In this document: positions 1 through 7,748 of the stretch, piece after piece
Position numbering within the stretch: the first letter of the stretch is position 1
Layout: the number at the start of each line of letters is the position of its first letter
DNA from: an uncultured Propionibacteriaceae bacterium
GTDB lineage: Bacteria > Actinomycetota > Actinomycetes > Propionibacteriales > Propionibacteriaceae
Reading direction: 5' to 3'
DNA: 64,000 nucleotides
NCBI GenBank assembly: GCA_938046585.1
Contig: CALIWR010000027.1
Location: 1-64,000 of the forward strand
Made by a program: the position numbers and the translations under genes
Notes under the pieces: model-generated
What the model saw: the letters and a program-made list of their open reading frames with translations, nothing else
Databases searched by the model: none
Told to the model about the DNA's origin: nothing

Positions 1-960
<960 letters not shown>

Positions 961-1119
961 AGAATATCGGTTCGAGCTATGCTCGGTTACCGTCTCAACA
1001 AAGGGCTGATGCCTGACAAAAGACCCGTTGCTGGATCTTTAATCAATCATCAAAGGAACCGTCGGCCTACTCCGAGAAGCAAGCCGGACGGGGCACTCGA
1101 AAGTGCATTGTTTGGCATT

Positions 1120-1148
1120 GACTTTAAGCACGCTGTTGAGTTCTCAAG
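1120..1148 (-). promoter_or_regulatory. rRNA leader element (GAGAACTCAACAG type)
   Basis: On the minus strand the leader reads CTTGAGAACTCAACAGCG followed by TGCTTAAAGTC. A GAGAACTCAACAG segment is a conserved part of actinobacterial rrn leaders, thought to act in antitermination or processing. It lies between the proximal promoter and the 16S start. A small perfect hairpin (GCACT-CGAA-AGTGC, 1093-1106) follows. The remainder of 961-1471 is untranslated leader and promoter DNA and contains no gene that I can see. Confidence 0.6.
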
Positions 1149-1204
1149 TTTCGGGTGCGTCCTGCGCTTCGACCTTCCGGCCTCAGCTTGGGGCAACTCG
1201 TCTT

Positions 1205-1233
1205 ACTTTAGTGAGGTCTTCGGCCGATGTCAA
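1205..1233 (-). promoter_or_regulatory. rRNA promoter, proximal (TTGACA-17-TAAAGT)
   Basis: Minus-strand -35 TTGACA (1233-1228), 17-bp spacer, -10 TAAAGT (1210-1205). This is close to the sigma-70/HrdB consensus, the strongest -35 in the window, and is correctly oriented for the 16S gene, with about 245 bp of leader. Confidence 0.75.
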
Positions 1234-1410
1234 CTCGGGCCCTCTGACCTCCTTCTGCCCACGCTGAACCCCGGCCGAGCCTGGCAACCCAGGAGCCCGA
1301 CTGAGATCATCGAGTGAGAAGAAGTCCCCCCCCAGTCGGCCGCCGCGGTCCCCTCCGCTTCGTAAGCTTCAGGCCTCCGCTTCGTCCGTTGCACCGGCGA
1401 GGCTTGGTAG

Positions 1411-1439
1411 AGATTACGCGCCCGAACGGGGAACGTCAA
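1411..1439 (-). promoter_or_regulatory. rRNA promoter, distal (TTGACG-17-TAATCT)
   Basis: Minus-strand -35 TTGACG (1439-1434), 17-bp spacer, -10 TAATCT (1416-1411), about 206 bp upstream of the proximal promoter and just after the tyrS stop codon. Tandem promoters are usual for rrn operons. Confidence 0.7.
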
Positions 1440-1471
1440 ATCGGCTCTGCATCCCGGGCGTGTCGCGGGCA

Positions 1472-2752
1472 TCACCCCTTGTCGGAACCGATCCGCAAGA
1501 TCCCGACAGTGCGCTTGCCGCGACGCAGGACGACATGATCTCCCGCCAGCAGATCGCCGGCTCCTAGCTCGTAGCCAGGGTCGCTAACCCGTACGTTGTT
1601 CAGGTAGGCCCCTCCCTCGGCGACCGCCCGACGACCGGCGGACAGACTGGGCACGACCCCGGCGCTGTGCAAAGCCTGCGGGATCGTCAGGCCGTTCAGG
1701 CTGGGGATCGTGGCGACGCCGACCTCTCTGGCGGCAGCCCTCAGCACGTCTGCTGGCAGTGAACCGAGATCTCCCTGGCCGAACAGGGCAGCGGCTGCGC
1801 TGACAGCAGCCTTCCGATCAGCCACCGAATGCACCAAGTCCGTGACGTCGTCAGCCAGTGCTCGCTGCGCGGCACGCAGATGCGCTGCCTCACGGGTCTG
1901 CCGCTCCAGGTCCTCGATCTCCTCGCGGCTGCGGGGGCTGAAAACCCGCAGATAAGTCCCCACCATGCTGTCCTCAGCGGACAGGAAGAACTGGTGGAAG
2001 GCGTAAGGCGAGGTCATCTCAGGATCCAGCCAGATCGTCCCGCTCTCGGTCTTGCCGAATTTGGTCCCATCGGCCTTGGTCAGCAACGGTGTCGCCAGGG
2101 CGTGTACCCGGGCGCCGTCGCAGCGTCGGATTAGTTCCACCCCCGCCGTCAGGTTTCCCCACTGGTCAGAGCCACCGGTCTGCAAGGTGACCTGATGGCG
2201 ACGAAACAGTTCGCGGTAGTCGAGCGCCTGCAGCAGGACGTACGAGAACTCCGTGTACGAGATGCCCGACTCCAATCGGTTGCGGACCACGTCTCGGGCC
2301 AGCATCCGATTCACCGAGAAGTGTTTGCCGACATCGCGCAGGAAATCCAACGTTCCCAGCGTCGCGGTCCAGTCGTAGTTGTTGACGATGGTCGCCGCAT
2401 TGGGGCCGGTGAAGGAGACGAATCGACTGACCTGGGCCCGGATCCGCTCCACCCAGCCCGCCACCAGTTCCGCCGGATTCAGCGACCGTTCCGAAGTCTG
2501 TTTCGGGTCGCCAATCAGCCCGGTCGAGCCTCCGACGAGCAGGTACGGGCGGTGCCCGGCGGCCTGGAACAGCCGGGCCACCATCAGCTGGACCAGGTTC
2601 CCGAAGTGGATCGACGCCGCGGTGGGATCGAAGCCCACATAGAACGACACCGGCCCGGCGTCAAGATGCCTGGCCAGCTCGGCCCGATCGGTCGACTCGG
2701 CCAGCAGACCCCGCCACGTCAGCTCGTCCAGAAGGTCATTCACCCGCGTCAC
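1472..2752 (-). CDS. tyrS: Tyrosyl-tRNA synthetase
   Basis: A 426-residue class I aminoacyl-tRNA synthetase that charges tRNA-Tyr. The sequence shows the N-terminal Rossmann catalytic part with a HIGH-type HFGN, the family-specific YVGFDPTA and GGSDQWGN segments, a KMSKS-type KFGKTE loop, and a C-terminal S4 RNA-binding domain (PQALHSAGVVPSLSAGRRAV onward). The length is normal for bacterial TyrRS. The start is a GTG; a second in-frame GTG three codons later is possible. It lies 71 bp behind argH, from which a hairpin separates it, and immediately before the rrn promoters, so it is the last protein gene of the minus-strand block. No T-box leader is visible. Confidence 0.96.
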   Translation of the reverse strand: MTRVNDLLDELTWRGLLAESTDRAELARHLDAGPVSFYVGFDPTAASIHFGNLVQLMVARLFQAAGHRPYLLVGGSTGLIGDPKQTSERSLNPAELVAGWVERIRAQVSRFVSFTGPNAATIVNNYDWTATLGTLDFLRDVGKHFSVNRMLARDVVRNRLESGISYTEFSYVLLQALDYRELFRRHQVTLQTGGSDQWGNLTAGVELIRRCDGARVHALATPLLTKADGTKFGKTESGTIWLDPEMTSPYAFHQFFLSAEDSMVGTYLRVFSPRSREEIEDLERQTREAAHLRAAQRALADDVTDLVHSVADRKAAVSAAAALFGQGDLGSLPADVLRAAAREVGVATIPSLNGLTIPQALHSAGVVPSLSAGRRAVAEGGAYLNNVRVSDPGYELGAGDLLAGDHVVLRRGKRTVGILRIGSDKG

Positions 2753-2803
2753 TCTACCGAGCGACCTGCGGGCGGCGGCGATGTCTCGACGGCGCCGCTT
2801 ACG

Positions 2804-2821
2804 CTGCGACGGTTGTCGCAG
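2804..2821 (-). terminator. Hairpin after argH (possible terminator)
   Basis: A perfect 7-bp stem with a 4-nt loop (CTGCGAC-AACC-GTCGCAG on the minus strand) begins 3 nt after the argH stop codon. There is no U-tract, so intrinsic termination is uncertain; it could instead stabilise the 3' end of the arg mRNA. Confidence 0.4.
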
Positions 2822-2823
2822 GA

Positions 2824-4212
2824 TCAGACCAGGCCGGCCGCCAGGCGTACCTGCGTCAGCTGCTCACGTACTCGTGGCTCGGCGGTGCCACCGCGACCGT
2901 CACGGGCGGCGATCGAACCGGCCACGGTCAGAACCTGGCTCACCTCGGCGTGCAGCGCCGGGTCGATCTCAGCCAGGTGGTCGCCCGTCAGCTGAGACAG
3001 TTCCAGCCCGTGTCGCTCGCAGTACCGCACCGCGGCGCCGGCGATGTGATGGGCTTGCGCGAACGGGACCCGTTGCCGCACCAGCCAGTCGGCGACATCG
3101 GTGGCCAGCGAGAAACCCTGCGGAGCCAGCTGCTCGAGCCGGTCCGGGTGGAACTGCAGGGTCGACACCATGCCCGCCACCGCCGGCAACAGCACCCGAA
3201 GTTGGTCTAGGGAGTCGAACAACGGCTCCTTATCCTCCTGCAGGTCACGGTTGTACGCGAGCGGAAGCCCTTTGAAGGTGGCCAGCAGCCCGGACAGGTT
3301 CCCGATGAGACGACCGGCCTTGCCTCGAGCCAGCTCGGCGACGTCGGGGTTCTTCTTCTGCGGCATGATGCTGGACCCAGTCGACCAGGCATCGTCTAAA
3401 GTGACGAAGCCGAATTCGTGGGTACACCAGATGATCACATCCTCTGCCAGCCGGGAGACATCGACCGCGATCTGGGCGCAGACATAGCTGGCCTCAGTCA
3501 CCAGGTCCCGGGCCGCAGTCCCATCGATCGAATTGGGCACCGAATCGGAGAAGCCCAGCTCAGCCGCTACCAGCTGCGGATCCAGGCCGAGCGAAGTACC
3601 GGCCAGCGCCGCCGAACCGTACGGCGACAGGCTCAACCGTCCTTGCAGATCGCCGATCCGGTCCAGGTCCCGGACCAGCGGCCAGGCGTGCGCCAGCAGC
3701 GCATGGGAGAGCAGGATCGGCTGCGCATGCTGGAGGTGGGTCCGGCCCGGCATCGCCACACCAAGGTGAGTCTCGGCCTGGGCGACCACGGCTGCTACCA
3801 CCGAGCGGACATCGGCTGCGAGGACCTCCACCGCGTCACGCAGGTACATCCGGATCAGGGTCGCGATTTGGTCGTTGCGGGAGCGCCCGGCCCGGAGCCG
3901 GCCGGCAAGATCCGGCCCGAGCTGTTCGGTCAGCCCTCGTTCCAGCGCCCCGTGCACGTCCTCGTCGGTCGGCAGTGGGACGAACCGTCCCGACCGTACC
4001 TGATCTGCAAGGTCGTCGATCCCCGCCAGTAGCCCAGCCTGTTCCGTCTCGGTCAACAGCCCTGCCGCGAATAAGGCCTTGACGTGGGCGGCGGAGCCAG
4101 CCAGGTCATACGGCGCCAGCCGCCAATCAAAGGCGGTGGACTGCGACAGAGCGAACATCGCCTCCGCCGGGCCGCCAACGAAGCGGCCTCCCCAGAGCAT
4201 CCCGTGGGTCAC
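2824..4212 (-). CDS. argH: Argininosuccinate lyase
   Basis: A 462-residue enzyme that splits argininosuccinate into arginine and fumarate, the last step of arginine synthesis. It has the fumarase/aspartase superfamily signature GSSIMPQKKNPD, the N-terminal LWGGRF, and the RSRNDQ segment; its length is typical. The start codon overlaps the argR stop by 4 bp (ATGA), so it should be translated together with the rest of argC-B-D-R-H. Its substrate-producing partner argG is not in this operon but about 11 kb upstream at 14956-16311. Confidence 0.97.
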   Translation of the reverse strand: MTHGMLWGGRFVGGPAEAMFALSQSTAFDWRLAPYDLAGSAAHVKALFAAGLLTETEQAGLLAGIDDLADQVRSGRFVPLPTDEDVHGALERGLTEQLGPDLAGRLRAGRSRNDQIATLIRMYLRDAVEVLAADVRSVVAAVVAQAETHLGVAMPGRTHLQHAQPILLSHALLAHAWPLVRDLDRIGDLQGRLSLSPYGSAALAGTSLGLDPQLVAAELGFSDSVPNSIDGTAARDLVTEASYVCAQIAVDVSRLAEDVIIWCTHEFGFVTLDDAWSTGSSIMPQKKNPDVAELARGKAGRLIGNLSGLLATFKGLPLAYNRDLQEDKEPLFDSLDQLRVLLPAVAGMVSTLQFHPDRLEQLAPQGFSLATDVADWLVRQRVPFAQAHHIAGAAVRYCERHGLELSQLTGDHLAEIDPALHAEVSQVLTVAGSIAARDGRGGTAEPRVREQLTQVRLAAGLV

Positions 4213-4697
4213 GACTCTCCTTCTGTTCCCAGACCGAGCAGGCGCTCGGCCACAGCCATCCCGGTCGCCGGTTCCCGGGTCACCAACAGCACCGTGTCAT
4301 CCCCGGCCACACAGCCCAGGATCTCCGACCAGCCCACCCGGTCCAACGCCGAGGCGAGGTACTGGGCGGCCCCAGCCGGAGTCCGCACCACCACCAGATT
4401 GCCGGACGCCTCGGCCCGCAGCAGCAGCTCCTGGCAGAGCCGGCCCAGCCGGGACTGCGTCTCGGGGTGGCCGAAGGCCTGGTCGTCGGGGATCGCGTAC
4501 GCTACAACCCCCTCAGCCCGACGCACCCGGACCGCACGAAGCTCGACCAGATCCCGCGACACAGTGGGCTGGGTCACATCCCAACCATCATCAGCCAGCA
4601 ACCGACGCAATTCGCTTTGCGACGACACCAGATGCTGGTCCAGCAGCTCAGCGATCCGGGCCTGTCGACGAGCCTTGGGGACCTCGGCACGGTTCAC
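4209..4697 (-). CDS. argR: Arginine repressor
   Basis: A 162-residue ArgR/AhrC-family repressor. The N-terminal winged-helix domain includes SSQSELRRLLADDGWDV and QPTVSRDLVEL. The C-terminal domain includes GCVAGDDTVLLV, the arginine-binding and hexamerisation part with the paired Asp residues. The family represses arginine genes when arginine is plentiful. It sits inside the operon it probably controls, with 4-bp overlaps to argD upstream and argH downstream. A palindromic ARG-box-like site lies in front of argC (7726-7739). Confidence 0.95.
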   Translation of the reverse strand: MNRAEVPKARRQARIAELLDQHLVSSQSELRRLLADDGWDVTQPTVSRDLVELRAVRVRRAEGVVAYAIPDDQAFGHPETQSRLGRLCQELLLRAEASGNLVVVRTPAGAAQYLASALDRVGWSEILGCVAGDDTVLLVTREPATGMAVAERLLGLGTEGES

Positions 4698-5848
4698 CGG
4701 CGAGCCGCCTGCACCAGGCCCGGCCAGGCCCGTACGAAGGGTTCCAGATCGGCCGGAGTAATGATCAGCGGCGGAGCGATCCGGATCCGGTTGAGCCGGG
4801 GGGCGTTGAGCACGAACCCCGCCTCCAGCGCCACCGCCACCAGGGCCGGGCCGATCGGCTCGCTGAGCTCAACCCCGCGCAGCAGTCCCCGCCCATGCAC
4901 CGCCGCCACCGCAGGCAGCCCGGTCAGGGCTTGGGCCAACCAATCTCCGGTGCGGACGATCTGAGGCAGCAGCGGCTCCAGCAAGTCCAAGACAGTCAGC
5001 GCAGCCCGCGCAGCCAACGGATTGCCACCGAAGGTCGTGCCGTGCATCCCGGGCTGGAACAGCTCGCCCGCGGTCCCAGTCGCCAGGCAGGCCCCGATCG
5101 GGAAGCCATTACCCAGCCCTTTGGCTAAGGTGACCAGATCCGGCACCAATTGCTCGCGGCTATGGTCGAACCAGGCACCGGTCCGCCCGACCCCGGTCTG
5201 CACCTCGTCCAGCCACAACAACGCCCCGACGTCAGTGGTGATCTGACGGGCGGCGGCCAGGTAGCCCGCGGGCGGGACCACTACCCCGGCCTCGCCCTGG
5301 ATCGGTTCCAGTACCACCGCCGCGACCGACTCATCGACCGCGGCCGCCAAGGCCGTGGCGTCCCCGTACGGGACGAAGGTGACCTCCCCGGCCAGCGGGG
5401 CGAAGGGCTCTCGGTAAGCAGGCTTGTGGGTGACCGTGAGCGCACCCATGGTTCGGCCGTGAAAGCCGTCTTCGGCGGCAACGATCCGGCTCCGCCCGGT
5501 TCGGCGAGTCAGCTTGAAGGCGGCCTCGTTGGCCTCGGTGCCGGAATTACATAAGAAGACCCGCGTCTGATGCCCCAGCAGACCAGCCAGCCGGCTACCG
5601 AGGGCGATTTGCTGGGCGGAAGTAAACAGGTTAGAGACGTGGCTCACCGTGGCCGCCTGCTCGCTGATGGCAGCCACGAAATGCGGGTGGGCATGGCCCA
5701 ACGCATTAGTGGCGATCCCGCCCAACAAGTCCAGGTACCGCCTGCCGTCCCGGTCGGTAAGCCAGACTCCCTCACCGCGGACGAATTCCCGGGGCGGGGT
5801 GCCGAAGGTGTTCATCAGCGCCGCGGCGTACTGATCCTGCCAGCTCAT
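4694..5848 (-). CDS. argD: Acetylornithine aminotransferase
   Basis: A 384-residue class III PLP aminotransferase that converts N-acetylglutamate semialdehyde to N-acetylornithine. Visible features are the N-terminal TFGTPP and LGGIATNALGHAHP, FLCNSGTEANEAA, the Asp pair region WLDEVQTGVGRTG, and the PLP lysine in LAKGLGNGFPIGA. Length and context (argB before, argR after, both with 4-bp overlaps) favour ArgD over related ornithine or GABA aminotransferases. Confidence 0.95.
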   Translation of the reverse strand: MSWQDQYAAALMNTFGTPPREFVRGEGVWLTDRDGRRYLDLLGGIATNALGHAHPHFVAAISEQAATVSHVSNLFTSAQQIALGSRLAGLLGHQTRVFLCNSGTEANEAAFKLTRRTGRSRIVAAEDGFHGRTMGALTVTHKPAYREPFAPLAGEVTFVPYGDATALAAAVDESVAAVVLEPIQGEAGVVVPPAGYLAAARQITTDVGALLWLDEVQTGVGRTGAWFDHSREQLVPDLVTLAKGLGNGFPIGACLATGTAGELFQPGMHGTTFGGNPLAARAALTVLDLLEPLLPQIVRTGDWLAQALTGLPAVAAVHGRGLLRGVELSEPIGPALVAVALEAGFVLNAPRLNRIRIAPPLIITPADLEPFVRAWPGLVQAARR

Positions 5849-6675
5849 GGCTGGGTTTCCTGGTCGGCCACCACGGTGGTTCCCGAACCGCCCTGGGTCA
5901 GGTCCGCGAGCACGGCGTGCGGGACTCGACCGTCGATCACCGTGGCCTGGCCGACCCCGCCGCGGACCGCGGCCAGGCAGGCTTCCATCTTGGGTCGCAT
6001 GCCCGACTCCAACGTGGGCAGCAGCTGCTCCACCTCACCAGCCGTGATCTGCTCCACCACTTCGGTCGAGGCTGGCCAGTCGCGGTACAGCCCGGCCACA
6101 TCGGTCAGCATCACCAGCCGGGAGGCCCCTAGCGCGATCGCGAGCGCTGCCGCTGCGGTGTCCGCGTTGACGTTGTGGACGACTCCCTGCCGGTCTGGGG
6201 CGACACTCGCCATGACCGGCACCCGGCCGGCAGCCAGCAACTCGCGCACCAGGCCGGGACGGACCTCGGTCACCTCACCCACCAGGCCCAGGTCGACCTG
6301 CTCGCCGTCGAGCAGTAGCCCCCTCCGGGTCGCTACGAAGGTTCCCGCGTCCTCCCCGGACAGGCCCACCGCAACTGGGGCATGAGCGTTGATCCGGCCG
6401 ACGAGGTCCCGGCCGACCTGACCGACCAGAACCATCCGGACCACCTGCATCGCCTCGGGGGTGGTGACCCGCAGCCCGCCCCGGAATTCCGAGGCGATCT
6501 GGAGCCGAGACAGCATCGACGAGATCTGCGGCCCCCCACCATGGACCACGACCACAGCCACACCGGCCGCCCTCAGCTGCGCGATGTCGGCGGCGAAGGC
6601 CCCGATCAGATCCTCGGCGACCATGGCATGGCCGCCGTACTTGATCACAACAACACCGTGCTGATCCATGGTCAT
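5845..6675 (-). CDS. argB: Acetylglutamate kinase
   Basis: A 276-residue amino-acid kinase that phosphorylates N-acetylglutamate. Motifs include IKYGGHAM near the N-terminus, VVVHGGGPQIS, the HNVNADTAA segment and LTDVAGL. An upstream in-frame extension is possible, but ATG at 6675 is chosen because it overlaps the argC stop by 4 bp (ATGA), matching every other junction of this operon, and because the conserved domain begins directly after it. ArgB enzymes of this type are often feedback-inhibited by arginine; this was not assessed here. Confidence 0.95.
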   Translation of the reverse strand: MTMDQHGVVVIKYGGHAMVAEDLIGAFAADIAQLRAAGVAVVVVHGGGPQISSMLSRLQIASEFRGGLRVTTPEAMQVVRMVLVGQVGRDLVGRINAHAPVAVGLSGEDAGTFVATRRGLLLDGEQVDLGLVGEVTEVRPGLVRELLAAGRVPVMASVAPDRQGVVHNVNADTAAAALAIALGASRLVMLTDVAGLYRDWPASTEVVEQITAGEVEQLLPTLESGMRPKMEACLAAVRGGVGQATVIDGRVPHAVLADLTQGGSGTTVVADQETQP

Positions 6676-7703
6676 GGGGCGACTCCGGCGCTGGTCAGGC
6701 CCATGGTCTCGGGTAGCCCCAGGGCGAGATTGAGGCATTGGACGGCGGCCCCGGCGGTGCCTTTGGTGAGGTTGTCGATCGCGCTTACCGCTACCAGGCG
6801 GCCGGCGCGGGTGTCAACGGCGGTCTGGATCTGGACCGCGTTGCCGCCGATGACGGCCTGGGTCTGGGGCCAGCTGCCCTCGGGCAGGTAAAACAGGAAG
6901 GGCTCATCGTCAGTGAAGGCCTGATACGCGGCGCGCACCTGTTCGTCGCTGACCTGGTCGTGCACCGGCGCGGTACAGGTGGCGAGGATGCCGCGCGGCA
7001 TCGGCGCCAGTATCGGGGTGAAACTGACCCGTGGCTCGATCGCGCCGCAAGCGGCGAGGTTCTGCGCCATCTCGGGTACGTGACGGTGCCGTCCGCCGAC
7101 TCCGTACGCCGAGACCGAGCCCATCACTTCCGAGCCCAGCAGGGGGGTCTTGGCGGCCTTGCCCGCACCCGAGGTGCCAGAGGCAGCGACCACCACCACA
7201 TCGCTGGCATCGACCAGCCCGGCGGCCACGGCCGGCGCCAGCGCCAGGGTCACCGCGGTCGGATAACAGCCGGGCACCGCCACCCGTCGGGTGGTGCGGA
7301 GCCGGTCTCGCTGACCGGGAAGCTCAGGCAGCCCGTACGGCCAGGTGCCGGCGTGGGGGGTGGCGTAGAACTCCTCCCACTGCTCGGCGCTGGCGAGCCG
7401 GAAGTCGGCTCCGGCGTCGATGACGAGAACCTCGTCGGGCAATTGGTGTGCGATCGCGGCAGAGGCGCCGTGCGGTAGCGCCAGGATGACGACATCGTGG
7501 CCGGCCAGGTTAGCGATCGTGGTGTCGCCGATCACCCGGTCAGCCAGCGCCGGCAGGTGCGGCAGGTGCTCTCCCAGACGGCTCCCAGCGCTGGCCTTGG
7601 CCGTCAGAGCCCCGATCTCGACCTCGGGATGCCCGAGCAACAGCCGCAGGGCCTCGCCTCCGGCATAGCCCGTACAACCTGCCACCGCAACCGAATACAC
7701 CAC
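6672..7703 (-). CDS. argC: N-acetyl-gamma-glutamyl-phosphate reductase
   Basis: A 343-residue NADPH-dependent reductase. It shows the N-terminal nucleotide-binding VAVAGCTGYAGGEALR, the catalytic cysteine region VAVPGCYPTA, and the SGTSGAGK segment. It is the first gene of argC-B-D-R-H. The start is one of several candidates (TTG 7712, GTG 7703, GTG 7700). GTG 7703 is preferred because it lies 8 nt after a -10-like CATAGT, suggesting a leaderless transcript. Notably argJ, usually between argC and argB in actinobacteria, is absent here, as is argF. Confidence 0.94.
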   Translation of the reverse strand: MVYSVAVAGCTGYAGGEALRLLLGHPEVEIGALTAKASAGSRLGEHLPHLPALADRVIGDTTIANLAGHDVVILALPHGASAAIAHQLPDEVLVIDAGADFRLASAEQWEEFYATPHAGTWPYGLPELPGQRDRLRTTRRVAVPGCYPTAVTLALAPAVAAGLVDASDVVVVAASGTSGAGKAAKTPLLGSEVMGSVSAYGVGGRHRHVPEMAQNLAACGAIEPRVSFTPILAPMPRGILATCTAPVHDQVSDEQVRAAYQAFTDDEPFLFYLPEGSWPQTQAVIGGNAVQIQTAVDTRAGRLVAVSAIDNLTKGTAGAAVQCLNLALGLPETMGLTSAGVAP

Positions 7704-7711
7704 GAAGCACA

Positions 7712-7741
7712 ACTATGCCGTCGAGTGCATGATCATGCAAA
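7712..7741 (-). promoter_or_regulatory. argC promoter with ARG-box-like operator
   Basis: A perfect 14-bp palindrome, TGCATGATCATGCA (7726-7739), lies in the 45-bp gap between pheT and argC. It resembles actinobacterial ARG boxes, which contain TGCAT/ATGCA arms. It overlaps a plausible -35 (TTTGCA, 7741-7736), which is followed after 18 bp by -10 CATAGT (7717-7712). ArgR bound here would block the promoter. The site is seen directly; ArgR binding is inferred. Confidence 0.65.
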
Positions 7742-7748
7742 CCGCATG

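Noticed and set aside
2753..2823. T-box riboswitch before tyrS
   Set aside because: The gap is only 71 bp, without a T-box sequence or specifier loop.
6676..6738. Longer ArgB start with 21 extra residues
   Set aside because: It would overlap argC by 67 bp; the ATGA overlap at 6675 matches all other junctions of the operon.
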